Assembly: GCF_000758585.1 (NCBI RefSeq)
Contig: NZ_CP009281.1
Coordinates: 4,030,001 to 4,094,000 of the forward strand
DNA: 64,000 bases
DNA from: Paenibacillus sp. FSL R5-0345
Lineage (GTDB): Bacteria; Bacillota; Bacilli; Paenibacillales; Paenibacillaceae
Direction: 5' to 3'
Below are positions 26,961 through 36,723 of this stretch, one piece after another. The position numbers and the translations under genes are program-made. A model generated the notes under the pieces. That model saw only the letters and a list, made by a program, of their open reading frames with translations. It ran no database searches and was not told the DNA's origin. Position 1 is the first letter of the stretch; every line of letters begins with the position of its first letter.

Positions 26961-27830
26961 ATGGATATTAGACAACTTAAATATTTTATAGCTATCGCTG
27001 AGGAAGGACAGATTACGTCTGCAGCTAGAAGACTGCAAATGGCCCAGCCTCCGCTCAGTCAACAGCTTAAGCTGCTTGAAGAAGAGCTGGGGGTCAAACT
27101 CGTCGATCGAGGTCCGCGCAGCGTGCAGCTAACCGAAGCTGGTGCCATTTTACGTGACCGCGCCCAACAAATTCTTGAGCTGGCCGATTCCACTGCGCGG
27201 GAGCTCAATGATTTTGTCAAAGGCTTGAAAGGAACTCTCGCCATAGGTACTGTATCTTCTTCCGGAGCTACCCTGCTCCAAGATCGACTTTGTGAGTTCC
27301 ACAAAACGTATAAAGGCGTTAAATTTGAAATCCATGAAGGGAATACCTTCAGAATCATCGACCTTTTGAACAAGGGTATTGTCGAGATTGGCATTGTCCG
27401 GACACCCTTTAATGCTACAAATTTAGAATGTCTTTACACACAGGCTGAGCCTATGATTGCCGTAATGACTCCAGAGTATGACTGGAAAACAGATGAAAAC
27501 TTCGTTGAGATCGGTGAGTTAAAAGATAAGCCGCTCATTATCTACCGCCGTTTTGAGCAGCTTATCCGGGAAACCTGTCTTGAGAACGGCTTTGATCCGC
27601 TAATTTTCTGCATGAATGATGATGCACGAACAACACTGCTCTGGGCAAACGCTGGTCTTGGCATTGGAATCATCCCCAAATCCGCTTTCGAATTAACGAG
27701 TAATCGTAATTTGATCTATAAAGAAATCAGTAGTGAATCGCTTCGCACGCGGGTCGCCGCCGTCTGGATCAAGGATAAATACTTATCATCATTGGCTTCT
27801 AAGTTTATTGAGAGCTTCAAGAATGGTTAA
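26961..27830 (+). CDS. LysR-family transcriptional regulator
   Basis: This 289-residue LysR protein has the N-terminal winged helix-turn-helix [17 protein letters not shown] and [17 protein letters not shown] (about 1-60), and a periplasmic-binding-like effector domain (about 88-289, [14 protein letters not shown]). GGAGGA precedes the ATG. It is divergent from the ABC exporter genes, so it may control them. It converges on metG with a 4-base overlap of coding ends. Confidence 0.88.
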   Translation: MDIRQLKYFIAIAEEGQITSAARRLQMAQPPLSQQLKLLEEELGVKLVDRGPRSVQLTEAGAILRDRAQQILELADSTARELNDFVKGLKGTLAIGTVSSSGATLLQDRLCEFHKTYKGVKFEIHEGNTFRIIDLLNKGIVEIGIVRTPFNATNLECLYTQAEPMIAVMTPEYDWKTDENFVEIGELKDKPLIIYRRFEQLIRETCLENGFDPLIFCMNDDARTTLLWANAGLGIGIIPKSAFELTSNRNLIYKEISSESLRTRVAAVWIKDKYLSSLASKFIESFKNG

Positions 27831-29470
27831 TTCACTTGTTGTTGAATGAGTCTATCCTCTTCTTCTTTAATACGACTTATATCAATTCGTTCAAACAACA
27901 ATTGTAAATCAGTTATTTGTTGATAAGGGGGAACTGCGCAGGGCTGCCAATTCAGTTGTTCAAGCGATAAGAACCCCCTGATCTTCTCACAAGAAAAAGG
28001 TAGAAACGGATGCAGCAAACTTGCCAAATTAGCGATAATCTGAACGCAAGTAAATATTGTAGAATCACAGGCTTCCCGATCCTCTTTTACCTGAATCCAA
28101 GGCTTTTGCCGATCAAAATACTGATTTGCCTTACGTACATAAGAAAAAATATACTCCAGCGCATCCTTTAAATCTCCCGCTTCAATTAGGCGCCCTGACT
28201 CCAGATACAAGAGGTCAATATTGTCCCTCCACCCCTTATCTAATTCTCCCTTCGGCACTTTCCCTTCATAAAACTTATCCACAAAAGCCAATGAACGATT
28301 CACAAAGTTACCAAATGCTCCAAGCAGCTCACCATTATGACTATAAATAAACTCTCTCCAGGAAAAATCCGTATCCCGCTTCTCAGGCCCGTTGGCAATT
28401 AAAAAATAACGAATAGAGTCAGGATGATACCGTTCTAGAATATCAGGTACCCAGACCGCCCAATTACGGCTAGTGGAGAACTTCTGCCCTTCAAGGGTTA
28501 AATATTCGCTAGATATAATCCGGTCCGGTAAATGTAACTCTTTTGCTCCTAATAAGACGGCTGGCCATATCAAGGTATGAAAAGGAATATTGTCTTTACC
28601 ATGCACATAATAAGCGGTAATACCATCATTTTTCTCTGACCAAAATTCCTCCCAGCTCCCTCCAGATTGTGTAGCCCACTGCTTGCTGGCTGATAAATAA
28701 CCACTTACCGCCTCAATCCAGACATAAATCTTCTTATCTTCAAATCCAGCTACAGGAACATTTACACCCCAAGATAAGTCTCTGGTTACTGCCCGATCCT
28801 GAAGCTTCTCCTTTAAATATCGTTTGGTCAGTTTTATTGCATTTTCTCTCCAGTGTACTGCTTCGTCTACATAATCCGTTAATTCAGATTGAAATTTAGA
28901 TAAGCTAAGATAAAAATGTTCTGTCGGCCGTTCTGTCGGTGTATTCCCACATAATTTACAGACTCTGTCCAATAAATCGGCTGGGTCTAGAATCGTAGAA
29001 CAATAATCACATTGATCCCCCCTCGCCTGCTGCCCACATACCGGACAAGTGCCTTCCACATATCTGTCTGGCAAAAATCGCTGGTCTACCTCGCAGTAAC
29101 ATTGCCCAATGGTTTTTTTATATAAATGACCATTCTCTAGCAGCTTCGCAAACAACTCTTGCACGACCTTATGATGCTGCTGTTGATCCGTTCGAGTATA
29201 TAGATCATAACTAAATCCCAGCTCTTCAAAACACTTCAAAAACTCTTCGTGGTATCGACTTGCAAAAGCTTCGGGTGTGATCCCTTCATTAGCAGCCTGA
29301 ACCGCTACAGGTGTGCCATGACAATCGCTGCCTGACACATATAAAACGTTATCCCCCTTGCTGCGAAAATAGCGTGCCAGCACATCCCCAGGCAACACAC
29401 TTGATAATCTTCCAAGATGTAAAGATCCATTCGCATACGGCCAAGCTCCGCCTATAAACACATTACTCAT
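27827..29470 (-). CDS. metG: Methionyl-tRNA synthetase (T-box controlled copy)
   Basis: MetRS charges tRNA-Met. The ATG at 29470 follows AGGAGGAG and gives 547 residues; the longer frame begins inside the T-box terminator. The class I signature reads HLGR (18-21) where HIGH/HLGH is usual, and the KMSKS loop reads KFSTS (330-334). Zinc-knuckle cysteines are C142, C145, C154, C157, C171 and C174. It is the two-knuckle type that in Firmicutes is often a second MetRS alongside a housekeeping copy. The anticodon domain is at about 400-530, and there is no C-terminal tRNA-binding appendage. Confidence 0.9.
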   Translation of the reverse strand: MSNVFIGGAWPYANGSLHLGRLSSVLPGDVLARYFRSKGDNVLYVSGSDCHGTPVAVQAANEGITPEAFASRYHEEFLKCFEELGFSYDLYTRTDQQQHHKVVQELFAKLLENGHLYKKTIGQCYCEVDQRFLPDRYVEGTCPVCGQQARGDQCDYCSTILDPADLLDRVCKLCGNTPTERPTEHFYLSLSKFQSELTDYVDEAVHWRENAIKLTKRYLKEKLQDRAVTRDLSWGVNVPVAGFEDKKIYVWIEAVSGYLSASKQWATQSGGSWEEFWSEKNDGITAYYVHGKDNIPFHTLIWPAVLLGAKELHLPDRIISSEYLTLEGQKFSTSRNWAVWVPDILERYHPDSIRYFLIANGPEKRDTDFSWREFIYSHNGELLGAFGNFVNRSLAFVDKFYEGKVPKGELDKGWRDNIDLLYLESGRLIEAGDLKDALEYIFSYVRKANQYFDRQKPWIQVKEDREACDSTIFTCVQIIANLASLLHPFLPFSCEKIRGFLSLEQLNWQPCAVPPYQQITDLQLLFERIDISRIKEEEDRLIQQQVN

Positions 29471-29790
29471 TAACCTTCTCCTCCTTTTTTTAGACAACAA
29501 AAAAACTCCCATCCACAAAGGACGAGAGTTCTACTCACGTGTTACCACCTAATTTTATAAATGCCTCATGACATTTACCTCTTCAGGTACGACGTTAATA
29601 AACGTTTATACCCTAGCACTATAACGGATGCAGGTTCCGGCGCAGCCTACAACCTAAAAGGTTTCGATGCGCAGCTCTGAGACCATATTCCCAAGGTTTT
29701 TCTTTACTCCTTTTCAGCGAACGGAGCTCTCTGTAGAAAGAATTGCCGTGGTACTCTTTCTCTTCTTTGCTTTTACATATTCAAGTTACA
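29471..29790 (-). ncRNA. T-box riboswitch upstream of metG
   Basis: The minus-strand leader has a long stem I with AGAGAGCTCCG and a candidate ATG (methionine) specifier triplet at 29684-29686. The T-box sequence AGGTGGTAACACG is at about 29538-29550, followed by the terminator AACTC...GAGTT (29504-29530) with a run of T. Uncharged tRNA-Met would stabilise the antiterminator and allow metG transcription. The leader was recognised by its layout; the fold was not computed. Confidence 0.88.
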
Positions 29791-29794
29791 GGAA

Positions 29795-29823
29795 ATAATA
29801 CTCAATTTGTTGTTTATTGTCAA
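29795..29823 (-). promoter_or_regulatory. Sigma-A promoter of the T-box/metG transcript
   Basis: TTGACA (29818-29823) and TATTAT (29795-29800) are 17 bases apart on the minus strand, which places the transcript start near 29788. Confidence 0.7.
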
Positions 29824-29901
29824 TGCGAAACATCAAGCTCACTGTAACTTTTCCAGTTAATTTCCGTCTTTTATATAAATAAGTTACAAGGAGGTCCCTC
29901 A

Positions 29902-30366
29902 GTGAAAAAAGTAAATTCACTTGTACTCTCTGTTCTTTTACTAGCAGGAGTATGGGGTTGTTCCGATAATAAAGTTAATTCTGTTCCCAAAAGTGAACCC
30001 TATACTTCCAAAGAAGCCATCAGTAGGGGAGATATTGTTTCATTTAAAAAAGTTTACAACCTAGATAAATTCGAGCAATTTATAACTAATCTCTCCAGCA
30101 AAAAAGCAGACAATATACGCGTTACAAGTTACACAGATGAGGGTGATCCCATATTTAAGGATTTGAAGTTTGATGGCAGTATAATTAATTATAGCTATGA
30201 TACTTCTAATGATGAATTTGGTGGGAGCAACAAAGATGTCAGAACCGATACTTGCTCCGAAGTGACGAGTAAAAAAAGCACACAAGGTGAAATTATCTAT
30301 TCGATCAGCGGTTGCACAAATAATGACTCTGAAATTGATTACTACCTTTTTCGCACAACAGAATGA
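29902..30366 (+). CDS. DUF4362-type lipoprotein
   Basis: This 154-residue protein has a type II signal peptide ending in the lipobox-like LAGVWGC (C20), so it should be a membrane-anchored lipoprotein outside the cell. The body has ISRGDIVSF, NLDKFEQFI and RVTSYTDEGDPIFKDL. I take these to be the pattern of DUF4362 proteins, of unknown function, in Bacillales. The start is GTG after AAGGAGG. It stands alone between the divergent T-box and htpG. Confidence 0.75.
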   Translation: MKKVNSLVLSVLLLAGVWGCSDNKVNSVPKSEPYTSKEAISRGDIVSFKKVYNLDKFEQFITNLSSKKADNIRVTSYTDEGDPIFKDLKFDGSIINYSYDTSNDEFGGSNKDVRTDTCSEVTSKKSTQGEIIYSISGCTNNDSEIDYYLFRTTE

Positions 30367-30382
30367 AATACTGAAATAAAAA

Positions 30383-30415
30383 AGACCACCCAATCATAAT
30401 ACAATTGGATGGTCT
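30383..30415. terminator. Terminator between the lipoprotein gene and htpG
   Basis: A 12-bp stem AGACCACCCAAT/ATTGGATGGTCT (one wobble) lies between the convergent ends. An A run precedes it, giving a T run for htpG on the minus strand. Confidence 0.8.
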
Positions 30416-30427
30416 CTGTACTTCATA

Positions 30428-32308
30428 TTATTTCATGATTTTGCAAATATCATTGGTGAATTGAACAGGATCACTAACCTGTAGACCTTCAATCAACAGG
30501 GCTTGGTTGTACAGCAGGTTCGTGTATAAACCGAGCTTTTCTTTGTCGTTCTCTGCTGCCGCCTTCAAGGACTGGAATACTTCGTGATGGATGTTGATTT
30601 CGAGTACCTTGTCCGCTTGAACCTCTTGGCCATTCGGCATCGATTTCAAGATTTTTTCCATCTCGATGGTCAGTTCGCCTTCAGCAGAGAGACATACCGG
30701 ATGAGTCTTCAAACGTTTGGAGGCTTTAACATTTTTCACTTTGCCGGACAGGATGTCCTTCATCGCTTCAAAAAGCTCCTTGTTTTCGTTCTCTTCCGCT
30801 TCCGTTGGCTTGTCCGCTTCGTCAGCTTCAATACCAAGATCTCCGCTGGATACAGACTTAAATTCTTTTTCCTTATAAGACATGATCATCTTGATTGCAA
30901 ATTCATCAATATCATCAGTGAAGTAGAGAATTTCAAATCCTTTATCCGAAACAAGCTCAGTTTGAGGGAGTTTCTCGATTCTGTCGATTGACTCTCCGGA
31001 AGCATAGTAGATATACTTCTGATCTTCTGGCATTCTAGACACATATTCGTCCAGCGTTACCAGCTTTTTCTCCTTGGAGGAGTAGAACATCAGCAGATCT
31101 TGAAGGGTATCTTTGTGCATACCATAATCGTTGTACACACCAAACTTAAGCTGTCTGCCAAAAGCATTATAGAACTGCTCGTACTTCTCTCTTTCATCCT
31201 TCAGCAAGCTTTGCAGTTGGCTCTTCACTTTGTTCTTAATGTTCTTAGCAATCAGAGTCAGCTGACGGTCATGCTGGAGCATCTCTCTGGAGATGTTCAA
31301 GGAAAGATCCTCAGAATCCACCATACCTTTTACAAAGCTGAAGTAATCAGGCAAGAGATCCGCGCATTTGTTCATGATTAACACACCGTTGGAATACAGC
31401 TCAAGACCTTTTTCATATTCCTTTGTGTAATAGTCAAACGGTGTATTTTCTGGGATGAACAAAATCGCATTGTACACTACAGCACCATCGGCACTGATAT
31501 GAATATGTTTAAGCGGCTTGTCGAAGCCGTAACGCTTCTCTGCATAGAAGTTATCGTAATCTTCCGTAGTCAGCTCGCTTTTGTTCTTACGCCAGATTGG
31601 CACCATGCTGTTCACGGTTTGTTCTTGAATAACTTCTTCGAACTCGTTCTCCGTACCTTCTTTTGGCTTTGACTCCTTCACGTCCATTTTGATTGGGAAA
31701 CGGATGAAGTCGGAGTATTTTTTAATGATGGATTTCAGGCGGTATTCTTCCAAATATTCATCATATTGATCTTCTTCAGTATTGTCTTTAATTTTCAAAA
31801 TTACATCAGTACCCACAGAATCCTTCTCGACAGACTCGATAGTATAGCCGTCAGCGCCCTTAGACTCCCATTTAAAGGCTTCCTCGCTGCCTAGAGCCTT
31901 ACTGATCACCGTTACATCATCTGCCACCATAAAAGCAGCATAGAAGCCAACACCGAACTGTCCGATGATATTATGACCATCTTTAGCTTCATTCTCTTTC
32001 TTAAAAGCAAGAGATCCGCTCTTCGCGATCGTTCCCAGGTTATTCTCCAGTTCCTCTTGCGTCATACCGATACCAGTATCGGAGATCGTCAGAGTTCTGT
32101 TCGCCTTATCGGCAGTCACTTTAATATAATAATCTTCTTTATTGAAGACCAGGCTTTCGTCAGATAATGCTTTGTAATAGATCTTATCAATCGCATCACT
32201 TGCATTGGAAATTAGCTCGCGCAGGAAAATTTCCCGTTGTGTATAAATGGAGTTAATCATCATTTCCAGCAATCTTTTCGATTCGGCTTTAAACTCTTTT
32301 TTGGCCAT
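30428..32308 (-). CDS. htpG: Chaperone HtpG (Hsp90)
   Basis: This bacterial Hsp90 is an ATP-driven cytoplasmic chaperone of the usual length (626). The N-terminal GHKL ATPase domain shows [12 protein letters not shown] (E-x3-N) and the lid motifs DTGIGMT and [11 protein letters not shown]. The middle domain has [14 protein letters not shown], and the C-terminal dimerisation domain follows from about 500. AAAGGAG precedes the ATG. A CIRCE element and a sigma-A promoter lie upstream, so HrcA repression is expected. Confidence 0.96.
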   Translation of the reverse strand: MAKKEFKAESKRLLEMMINSIYTQREIFLRELISNASDAIDKIYYKALSDESLVFNKEDYYIKVTADKANRTLTISDTGIGMTQEELENNLGTIAKSGSLAFKKENEAKDGHNIIGQFGVGFYAAFMVADDVTVISKALGSEEAFKWESKGADGYTIESVEKDSVGTDVILKIKDNTEEDQYDEYLEEYRLKSIIKKYSDFIRFPIKMDVKESKPKEGTENEFEEVIQEQTVNSMVPIWRKNKSELTTEDYDNFYAEKRYGFDKPLKHIHISADGAVVYNAILFIPENTPFDYYTKEYEKGLELYSNGVLIMNKCADLLPDYFSFVKGMVDSEDLSLNISREMLQHDRQLTLIAKNIKNKVKSQLQSLLKDEREKYEQFYNAFGRQLKFGVYNDYGMHKDTLQDLLMFYSSKEKKLVTLDEYVSRMPEDQKYIYYASGESIDRIEKLPQTELVSDKGFEILYFTDDIDEFAIKMIMSYKEKEFKSVSSGDLGIEADEADKPTEAEENENKELFEAMKDILSGKVKNVKASKRLKTHPVCLSAEGELTIEMEKILKSMPNGQEVQADKVLEINIHHEVFQSLKAAAENDKEKLGLYTNLLYNQALLIEGLQVSDPVQFTNDICKIMK

Positions 32309-32358
32309 GAATAAATAGATCTCCTTTCAAAATAAACATCTTGTCCAACATTTCGTGA

Positions 32359-32385
32359 TTAGCACTCTTGTTAGATGAGTGCTAA
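32359..32385. promoter_or_regulatory. CIRCE element (HrcA operator) upstream of htpG
   Basis: TTAGCACTC, nine spacer bases, then GAGTGCTAA is an exact match to the CIRCE consensus. It sits just downstream of the htpG promoter. Confidence 0.95.
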
Positions 32386-32396
32386 TTCTTCTTTTT

Positions 32397-32425
32397 ATAT
32401 AACATAAACTGATTTTGAATGTCAA
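32397..32425 (-). promoter_or_regulatory. Sigma-A promoter of htpG
   Basis: TTGACA (32420-32425) and TTATAT (32397-32402) are separated by 17 bases on the minus strand. The predicted start, near 32390, is next to the CIRCE element. Confidence 0.75.
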
Positions 32426-32592
32426 TATTTACAGTGACTTTCTTTAAAGAATGCTATCTTTTACATACAAATTTAAGATTTTATTGATCATTAATGACCC
32501 ACTTGCGCGTAGGCTAATTCTATGTTTTAAATAGACTAGATGCATAAATTCCAAATAAAGGGTTATCATTATCAGACCTAGGAGGAATTCGA

Positions 32593-33003
32593 ATGAATAA
32601 ACAAGCGCAGTCCATTGTAAATTCTTCAGCAACAAGTCCCATTAAGAATTTGATTGGCAGTGTATTTATCCCCGTACACGATATTGAAAAAGCCCGTAGC
32701 TGGTATTGCCAAGTCCTAGGACTCCATGAAGCGGATCATCCGATTATGAACGGTCATTTATGCCCGTTAACTATGCAAGGAAGCACTGGGATCATTCTGG
32801 ACACCATGCCCATGTGGGGAGGTTTAGAGCCTGAAGGCGCTCCTCCAATTACAACACCTGCTCTTATGCTTATAACCGATGATTTGCAAGACTCTTTCAA
32901 CTATATGAAGGAGCTCGGTGTAGAGATAGTAACCGAAATTCAAGATCAACAATGGTTTGTGGTGAAAGACCCTGATGGGAATAAACTAATGATTTGCAAG
33001 TAA
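32593..33003 (+). CDS. VOC-family (glyoxalase/dioxygenase-like) protein
   Basis: The 136 residues form two beta-alpha-beta-beta-beta units of the vicinal oxygen chelate fold: GSVFIPVHDIEKARSWYCQVLGL and TPALMLITDDLQDSFNYM. The end VVKDPDGNKLMICK is typical of the group. Glyoxalases, dioxygenases and antibiotic-binding proteins share this fold, so no reaction is assigned. A strong AGGAGGA site is present. Its end overlaps the convergent LysR gene by 18 bases. Confidence 0.8.
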   Translation: MNKQAQSIVNSSATSPIKNLIGSVFIPVHDIEKARSWYCQVLGLHEADHPIMNGHLCPLTMQGSTGIILDTMPMWGGLEPEGAPPITTPALMLITDDLQDSFNYMKELGVEIVTEIQDQQWFVVKDPDGNKLMICK

Positions 33004-33861
33004 CATTTGCGTTAGAAATTGCAATGGCTGAGACTTCCACTTCTTAGGATGCATCAAAAGCTGCAGATCGAAGTGAATTTCTGGATGCGCGAAGGACAGC
33101 TCGGCCAAGTTACCCCGCTCAATTTCTTCCTCTGCAACAATTTTCGGGAGTAATGCAATCCCTAAACCATTCATAACACATCGTTTTATCGCTTCTAGAT
33201 TCGAAAGCTCAAAACCAATGCGGAATATAATCCCGTGCTCTTTTAACAAGTTCTCGAACAGACTCCGGTAAATACAGCTCTCTTCAGAAACAATTAATTC
33301 ACAGTTATTTAGATCCTGTAGCGTTACCGTTTCCATCTGGGCAAGAGGATGATTAACGGGGGCTATCAAGACGAGCGGTTCATCTCTAATGATCGTACGA
33401 TCCAGCAAAGAATCCGTTGTGGTACGATCGAGCATCAGACCGATGTCTACTTCCCCATCTTTTATTTTGGCCACAAGGTTAGATTCCTGCATCGTTTGTA
33501 GATGGATATCAAGTTTCGGGAATTTCGTCCTCAACTGCTGTAAGTAGGGTGGCAAGTAGAATGCAGCTAAAGAATCAATCGTACCAATCGTTAGCGTACC
33601 TCCTATTTGCTGGGCAATGGTTTCTTTTGAACGGTCATACAGATCCAAAATCTCCACGAATAGCTTCAAAAGCTCTTCACCAGGCGGGGTTAGACGCAGC
33701 ACTCGACCATGCCTTTCTATTAAAGGCACTCCGTATTCCTTCTCTATCTTCTGTATTTGCATCGTAACACTCGACTGCGCGTAACCTAGCTCTTCAGCAG
33801 CCCGTGTAAAGCTCTGACGTTTAGCCACCTCGCGGAATGTTCGTAAATAGGTTAAATCCAT
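32986..33861 (-). CDS. LysR-family regulator, divergent from the dapA-like gene
   Basis: This 291-residue LysR protein has the DNA-binding segment RQSFTRAAEELGYAQSSVT (about 15-33) and an effector domain (about 88-291). It is transcribed away from the dapA-like gene across 121 bases that hold two palindromes, one with the T-N11-A layout. It therefore probably controls that gene. The inducer is unknown. Confidence 0.88.
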   Translation of the reverse strand: MDLTYLRTFREVAKRQSFTRAAEELGYAQSSVTMQIQKIEKEYGVPLIERHGRVLRLTPPGEELLKLFVEILDLYDRSKETIAQQIGGTLTIGTIDSLAAFYLPPYLQQLRTKFPKLDIHLQTMQESNLVAKIKDGEVDIGLMLDRTTTDSLLDRTIIRDEPLVLIAPVNHPLAQMETVTLQDLNNCELIVSEESCIYRSLFENLLKEHGIIFRIGFELSNLEAIKRCVMNGLGIALLPKIVAEEEIERGNLAELSFAHPEIHFDLQLLMHPKKWKSQPLQFLTQMLLANH

Positions 33862-33874
33862 AACCTCACCCTAA

Positions 33875-33902
33875 CATCAATATTTTTGATGATACACATC
33901 AT
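33875..33902. promoter_or_regulatory. LysR-type operator candidates
   Basis: CATCAATATTTTTGATG (33875-33891) is a perfect 6-5-6 palindrome containing T-N11-A, and ATGATACACATCAT (33889-33902) is a second palindrome adjoining it. They are located between the divergent LysR and dapA-like genes. Confidence 0.55.
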
Positions 33903-33982
33903 TTATTATAGCTAACGACGATGCAACATTCCATGGTAAAGTGTATGTAGAGGAATTAAAATATTATGGAGGCCGATAATTT

Positions 33983-34879
33983 ATGCTTACAGAACAACAG
34001 ATTTATGGAATTTATGTCCCCGTGGTCACCCCGTTCAATGCTGCTGGTGAAGTCGATTTGGATTCGTATCAGCGTTATGTAAAGAACATTATTAACAACA
34101 GCATACAAGGTCTGGTCGTTAATGGAACCACCGGTGAATCGCCAACTGTAACCGTAAATGAAATGCAGCTTCTAGTAAACACTTCTCGTGAGCTTTTACA
34201 ATCTACATCTATCCCCTTAGTAGTCGGTACAGGAACCAATGACACAGCTTCTACGGTAGCACGTACAGAGATCGCAGCTAACCTTGGTGCTGATTGCGCG
34301 CTAGTAGTCGTCCCTTATTATAGTCGTCCTTCGCAAGAAGGCATCATTGCCCATTTCCGTAAAGCAGCAGAAGTAGGCATTCCAATCATGGCTTATGACA
34401 TTCCAAGTCGTACGGGTACTGCTATGACCGTAGATACTGCACGTACAATCCTAGAAATGAATAATGTTGTCGGATTAAAAGACTGTTCGGGCAGCACCAA
34501 ATTGGTTACTGAGCTAGTTCGTACGGGTACCAAACCGGTGCTCGGCGGCGACGATTCACTCTTTTACGAAATGCTTAGCTGCGGAGCAACTGGAGGTATG
34601 CTTGCTACTGCGAACGTTTATCCAGCAGAATGTATCCGTATATACGAAGCTTTCAAATCCGGTCAATTAGACTTAGCTAAAGAAAACTTTGAACAACTGC
34701 TGCCGATCATCCGCCTCTTGTTCAAGGAATCAAATCCCGCTCCAATCAAATGGATGCTTAACCAGAATGGCCTAATCGATTCGGATACGCTTCGCCTCCC
34801 TATGACTTCCATCAGCACAGCGCTTCAACAAGAGCTTGGTTCTTATGTTCAGGACAACGCGATTGAAGCCACCGCATAA
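33983..34879 (+). CDS. DapA-family aldolase (dihydrodipicolinate-synthase-like paralogue)
   Basis: This 298-residue class I aldolase keeps the DHDPS residues: the threonine pair in GTTGESPT, Y in VVPYYSRP, Y in AYDIPSRTG with its arginine, and the Schiff-base lysine in VGLKDCSGS. It could make 4-hydroxy-tetrahydrodipicolinate from pyruvate and aspartate semialdehyde. However, a second copy within the dapG operon (60581) is the better housekeeping candidate, and this one has its own LysR regulator. A related aldolase on another 2-keto acid is a real alternative. GGAGG precedes the ATG. Confidence 0.82.
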   Translation: MLTEQQIYGIYVPVVTPFNAAGEVDLDSYQRYVKNIINNSIQGLVVNGTTGESPTVTVNEMQLLVNTSRELLQSTSIPLVVGTGTNDTASTVARTEIAANLGADCALVVVPYYSRPSQEGIIAHFRKAAEVGIPIMAYDIPSRTGTAMTVDTARTILEMNNVVGLKDCSGSTKLVTELVRTGTKPVLGGDDSLFYEMLSCGATGGMLATANVYPAECIRIYEAFKSGQLDLAKENFEQLLPIIRLLFKESNPAPIKWMLNQNGLIDSDTLRLPMTSISTALQQELGSYVQDNAIEATA

Positions 34880-34887
34880 GAGAATAT

Positions 34888-34926
34888 AACAGCCGTTATA
34901 CAGTGAGGAACTGTTTAGCGGCTGTT
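34888..34926 (+). terminator. Terminator of the dapA-like gene
   Basis: The stem AACAGCCG/CGGCTGTT has an inner CAG/CTG and is followed by TTTTTTT. Confidence 0.88.
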
Positions 34927-35022
34927 TTTTTGCCTCTCTCCATTTTAAAGGTGACGAATACATCTTTATCTGTGTCAAAAACTATACCCTCTCTTGAATT
35001 CACCTTATCATCAAATAACAAA

Positions 35023-35051
35023 AAAACCATCAGATATACTCTGACGGTTTT
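35023..35051 (-). terminator. Terminator of the DEAD-box helicase gene
   Basis: The stem AAAACCGTCAG/CTGATGGTTTT (minus strand, one wobble) runs into a T stretch. Confidence 0.78.
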
Positions 35052-35090
35052 GAGATCTTATTATGATAAACGTCCAGCTTTCAAAACAAC

Positions 35091-36446
35091 TTATCTGCTG
35101 CTCGTTTGTCTTCCTTTAGTGAACCACTCGGACTTTGGCTTTAATGGAGGGTTAGACTTTGGCTTTGCTTTGGCAGGTTTAGATGCCGCTGGTTTTGAAG
35201 CTGCTGGTTTAGCTGATGACGGTTTACCAGATGACGGTCTGGAATTCGCTGGTCTTGAACCTGACGGTTTCGAAGATCGTTCTGTCTTCATCTGCGTTTT
35301 ACGAGACATCGGATACGGGTGATCCTTCACTTCTGGAATCGATTTCCCGATCAATTTCTCGATATCTTTAAGGAACGGAAGCTCTTCAGATTCGCAAAAA
35401 GAAATTGCAGTTCCACTCAGCCCCGCTCTGCCCGTACGTCCGATTCGGTGCACATAAGTTTCTGGAATATTCGGCAAGTTGAAGTTGATTACATGAGACA
35501 GCTCATCGATATCAATTCCGCGCGCGGCGATATCCGTAGCGACTAGAACGCGGGTTGCACCACTTTTAAAATTCCGCAATGCATTCTGACGATCATTCTG
35601 TGATTTATTGCCGTGAATGGCTTGTGCAGAAATGTTCACCTTCGCTAGGTCACGTGTAACACGGTCAGCACCACGTTTGGTCCGAGTAAACACTAGAGCA
35701 GAGACAATCGATTTATCCTGTAACAAAAGATTCAATTGATTCTGTTTATTTCCGTTTTCTAATAAATAGATCGATTGTTCGATTCTATCCGCAGTAGAAG
35801 ATACGGGGGTGATTTCTACTTTCACTGGGTTCACAAGCAAGGTTTTGATCAATTTTGAGATCTCAGTAGGCATCGTTGCAGAGAAGAATAATGTTTGTTT
35901 CTTCGTAGGCATTTTAGCGATGATTCGTTTCACATCATGGATAAAGCCCATATCTAGCATACGGTCAGCTTCATCCAAGACAAGAATTTGGACATGCTGC
36001 AAATCCACACGTTTTTGATTGATCAGGTCGATAAGTCTACCAGGTGTAGCTATTAGAATATCAGCACCTTGATTCAGGGCACGCTCTTGCACTTTCTGTG
36101 ATACACCGCCAACGATGGCAGCAGAGCGGATATCTGTATATTGGCTATACGCTTTTATGTTATCAGCAATTTGGATCGCTAGTTCTCTTGTTGGTGTTAA
36201 GATCAGCGAGCGAATGCGTCGCACATTGTTTGTTTTGTTGGAATTGGTTTGTTCGCTTAATAATTGAATAATAGGTACAGAAAATGCAGCTGTCTTTCCT
36301 GTTCCCGTTTGAGCACATCCAAGTAAATCTCTGCCAGCTAATACGGCTGGGATCGATTGTTCCTGTATAGGTGTAGGTGATGTATAGTTTTCTTTGGTTA
36401 AAGCCTTTAAAATCGCAGGCATAATATTCAGTTCGTTAAATGTCAT
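35091..36446 (-). CDS. DEAD-box ATP-dependent RNA helicase
   Basis: All helicase motifs are present: Q motif TPIQEQSIPA, motif I AQTGTGKT (about 45-52), PTRELA, DEAD (VLDEADRMLD), SAT, TRTKRGADR, and HRIGRTGRAG. The enzyme unwinds RNA duplexes in cold adaptation, ribosome assembly or mRNA decay. It is an RhlE-like/CshA-like protein of 451 residues. The tail from about 380 is basic and low-complexity, made of repeated KPSxSRPxxS and KPAAS units, and probably binds RNA. AAGGAG precedes the ATG. Confidence 0.92.
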   Translation of the reverse strand: MTFNELNIMPAILKALTKENYTSPTPIQEQSIPAVLAGRDLLGCAQTGTGKTAAFSVPIIQLLSEQTNSNKTNNVRRIRSLILTPTRELAIQIADNIKAYSQYTDIRSAAIVGGVSQKVQERALNQGADILIATPGRLIDLINQKRVDLQHVQILVLDEADRMLDMGFIHDVKRIIAKMPTKKQTLFFSATMPTEISKLIKTLLVNPVKVEITPVSSTADRIEQSIYLLENGNKQNQLNLLLQDKSIVSALVFTRTKRGADRVTRDLAKVNISAQAIHGNKSQNDRQNALRNFKSGATRVLVATDIAARGIDIDELSHVINFNLPNIPETYVHRIGRTGRAGLSGTAISFCESEELPFLKDIEKLIGKSIPEVKDHPYPMSRKTQMKTERSSKPSGSRPANSRPSSGKPSSAKPAASKPAASKPAKAKPKSNPPLKPKSEWFTKGRQTSSR

Positions 36447-36680
36447 TGGGTCTCCTTAATTTCTAATACATATATTCTTTACATTAAATCCATTTTTCAC
36501 GTCATAAACAATAATCATAACATAATTAGTCACATAATAATAGATATTCTTTATCATCACACCAATTTTCATTAAAAATCCATTTCAGGATACGATCCAC
36601 TTTGCTATTCAAACAGTTTAAACATCTGCCAGTTTAACTAGCGTATCAGCCACATAACGGTTCTAAGCACACAACAAAAA

Positions 36681-36704
36681 AAGCGGAGGATTTCTCCCCC
36701 GCTT
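36681..36704 (-). terminator. Terminator of the PduL-type gene
   Basis: The stem AAGCGGGGGA/TCCTCCGCTT (minus strand, one wobble) is followed by TTTTTTGTT. Confidence 0.85.
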
Positions 36705-36723
36705 CCTATGATTGTTATGAAGA

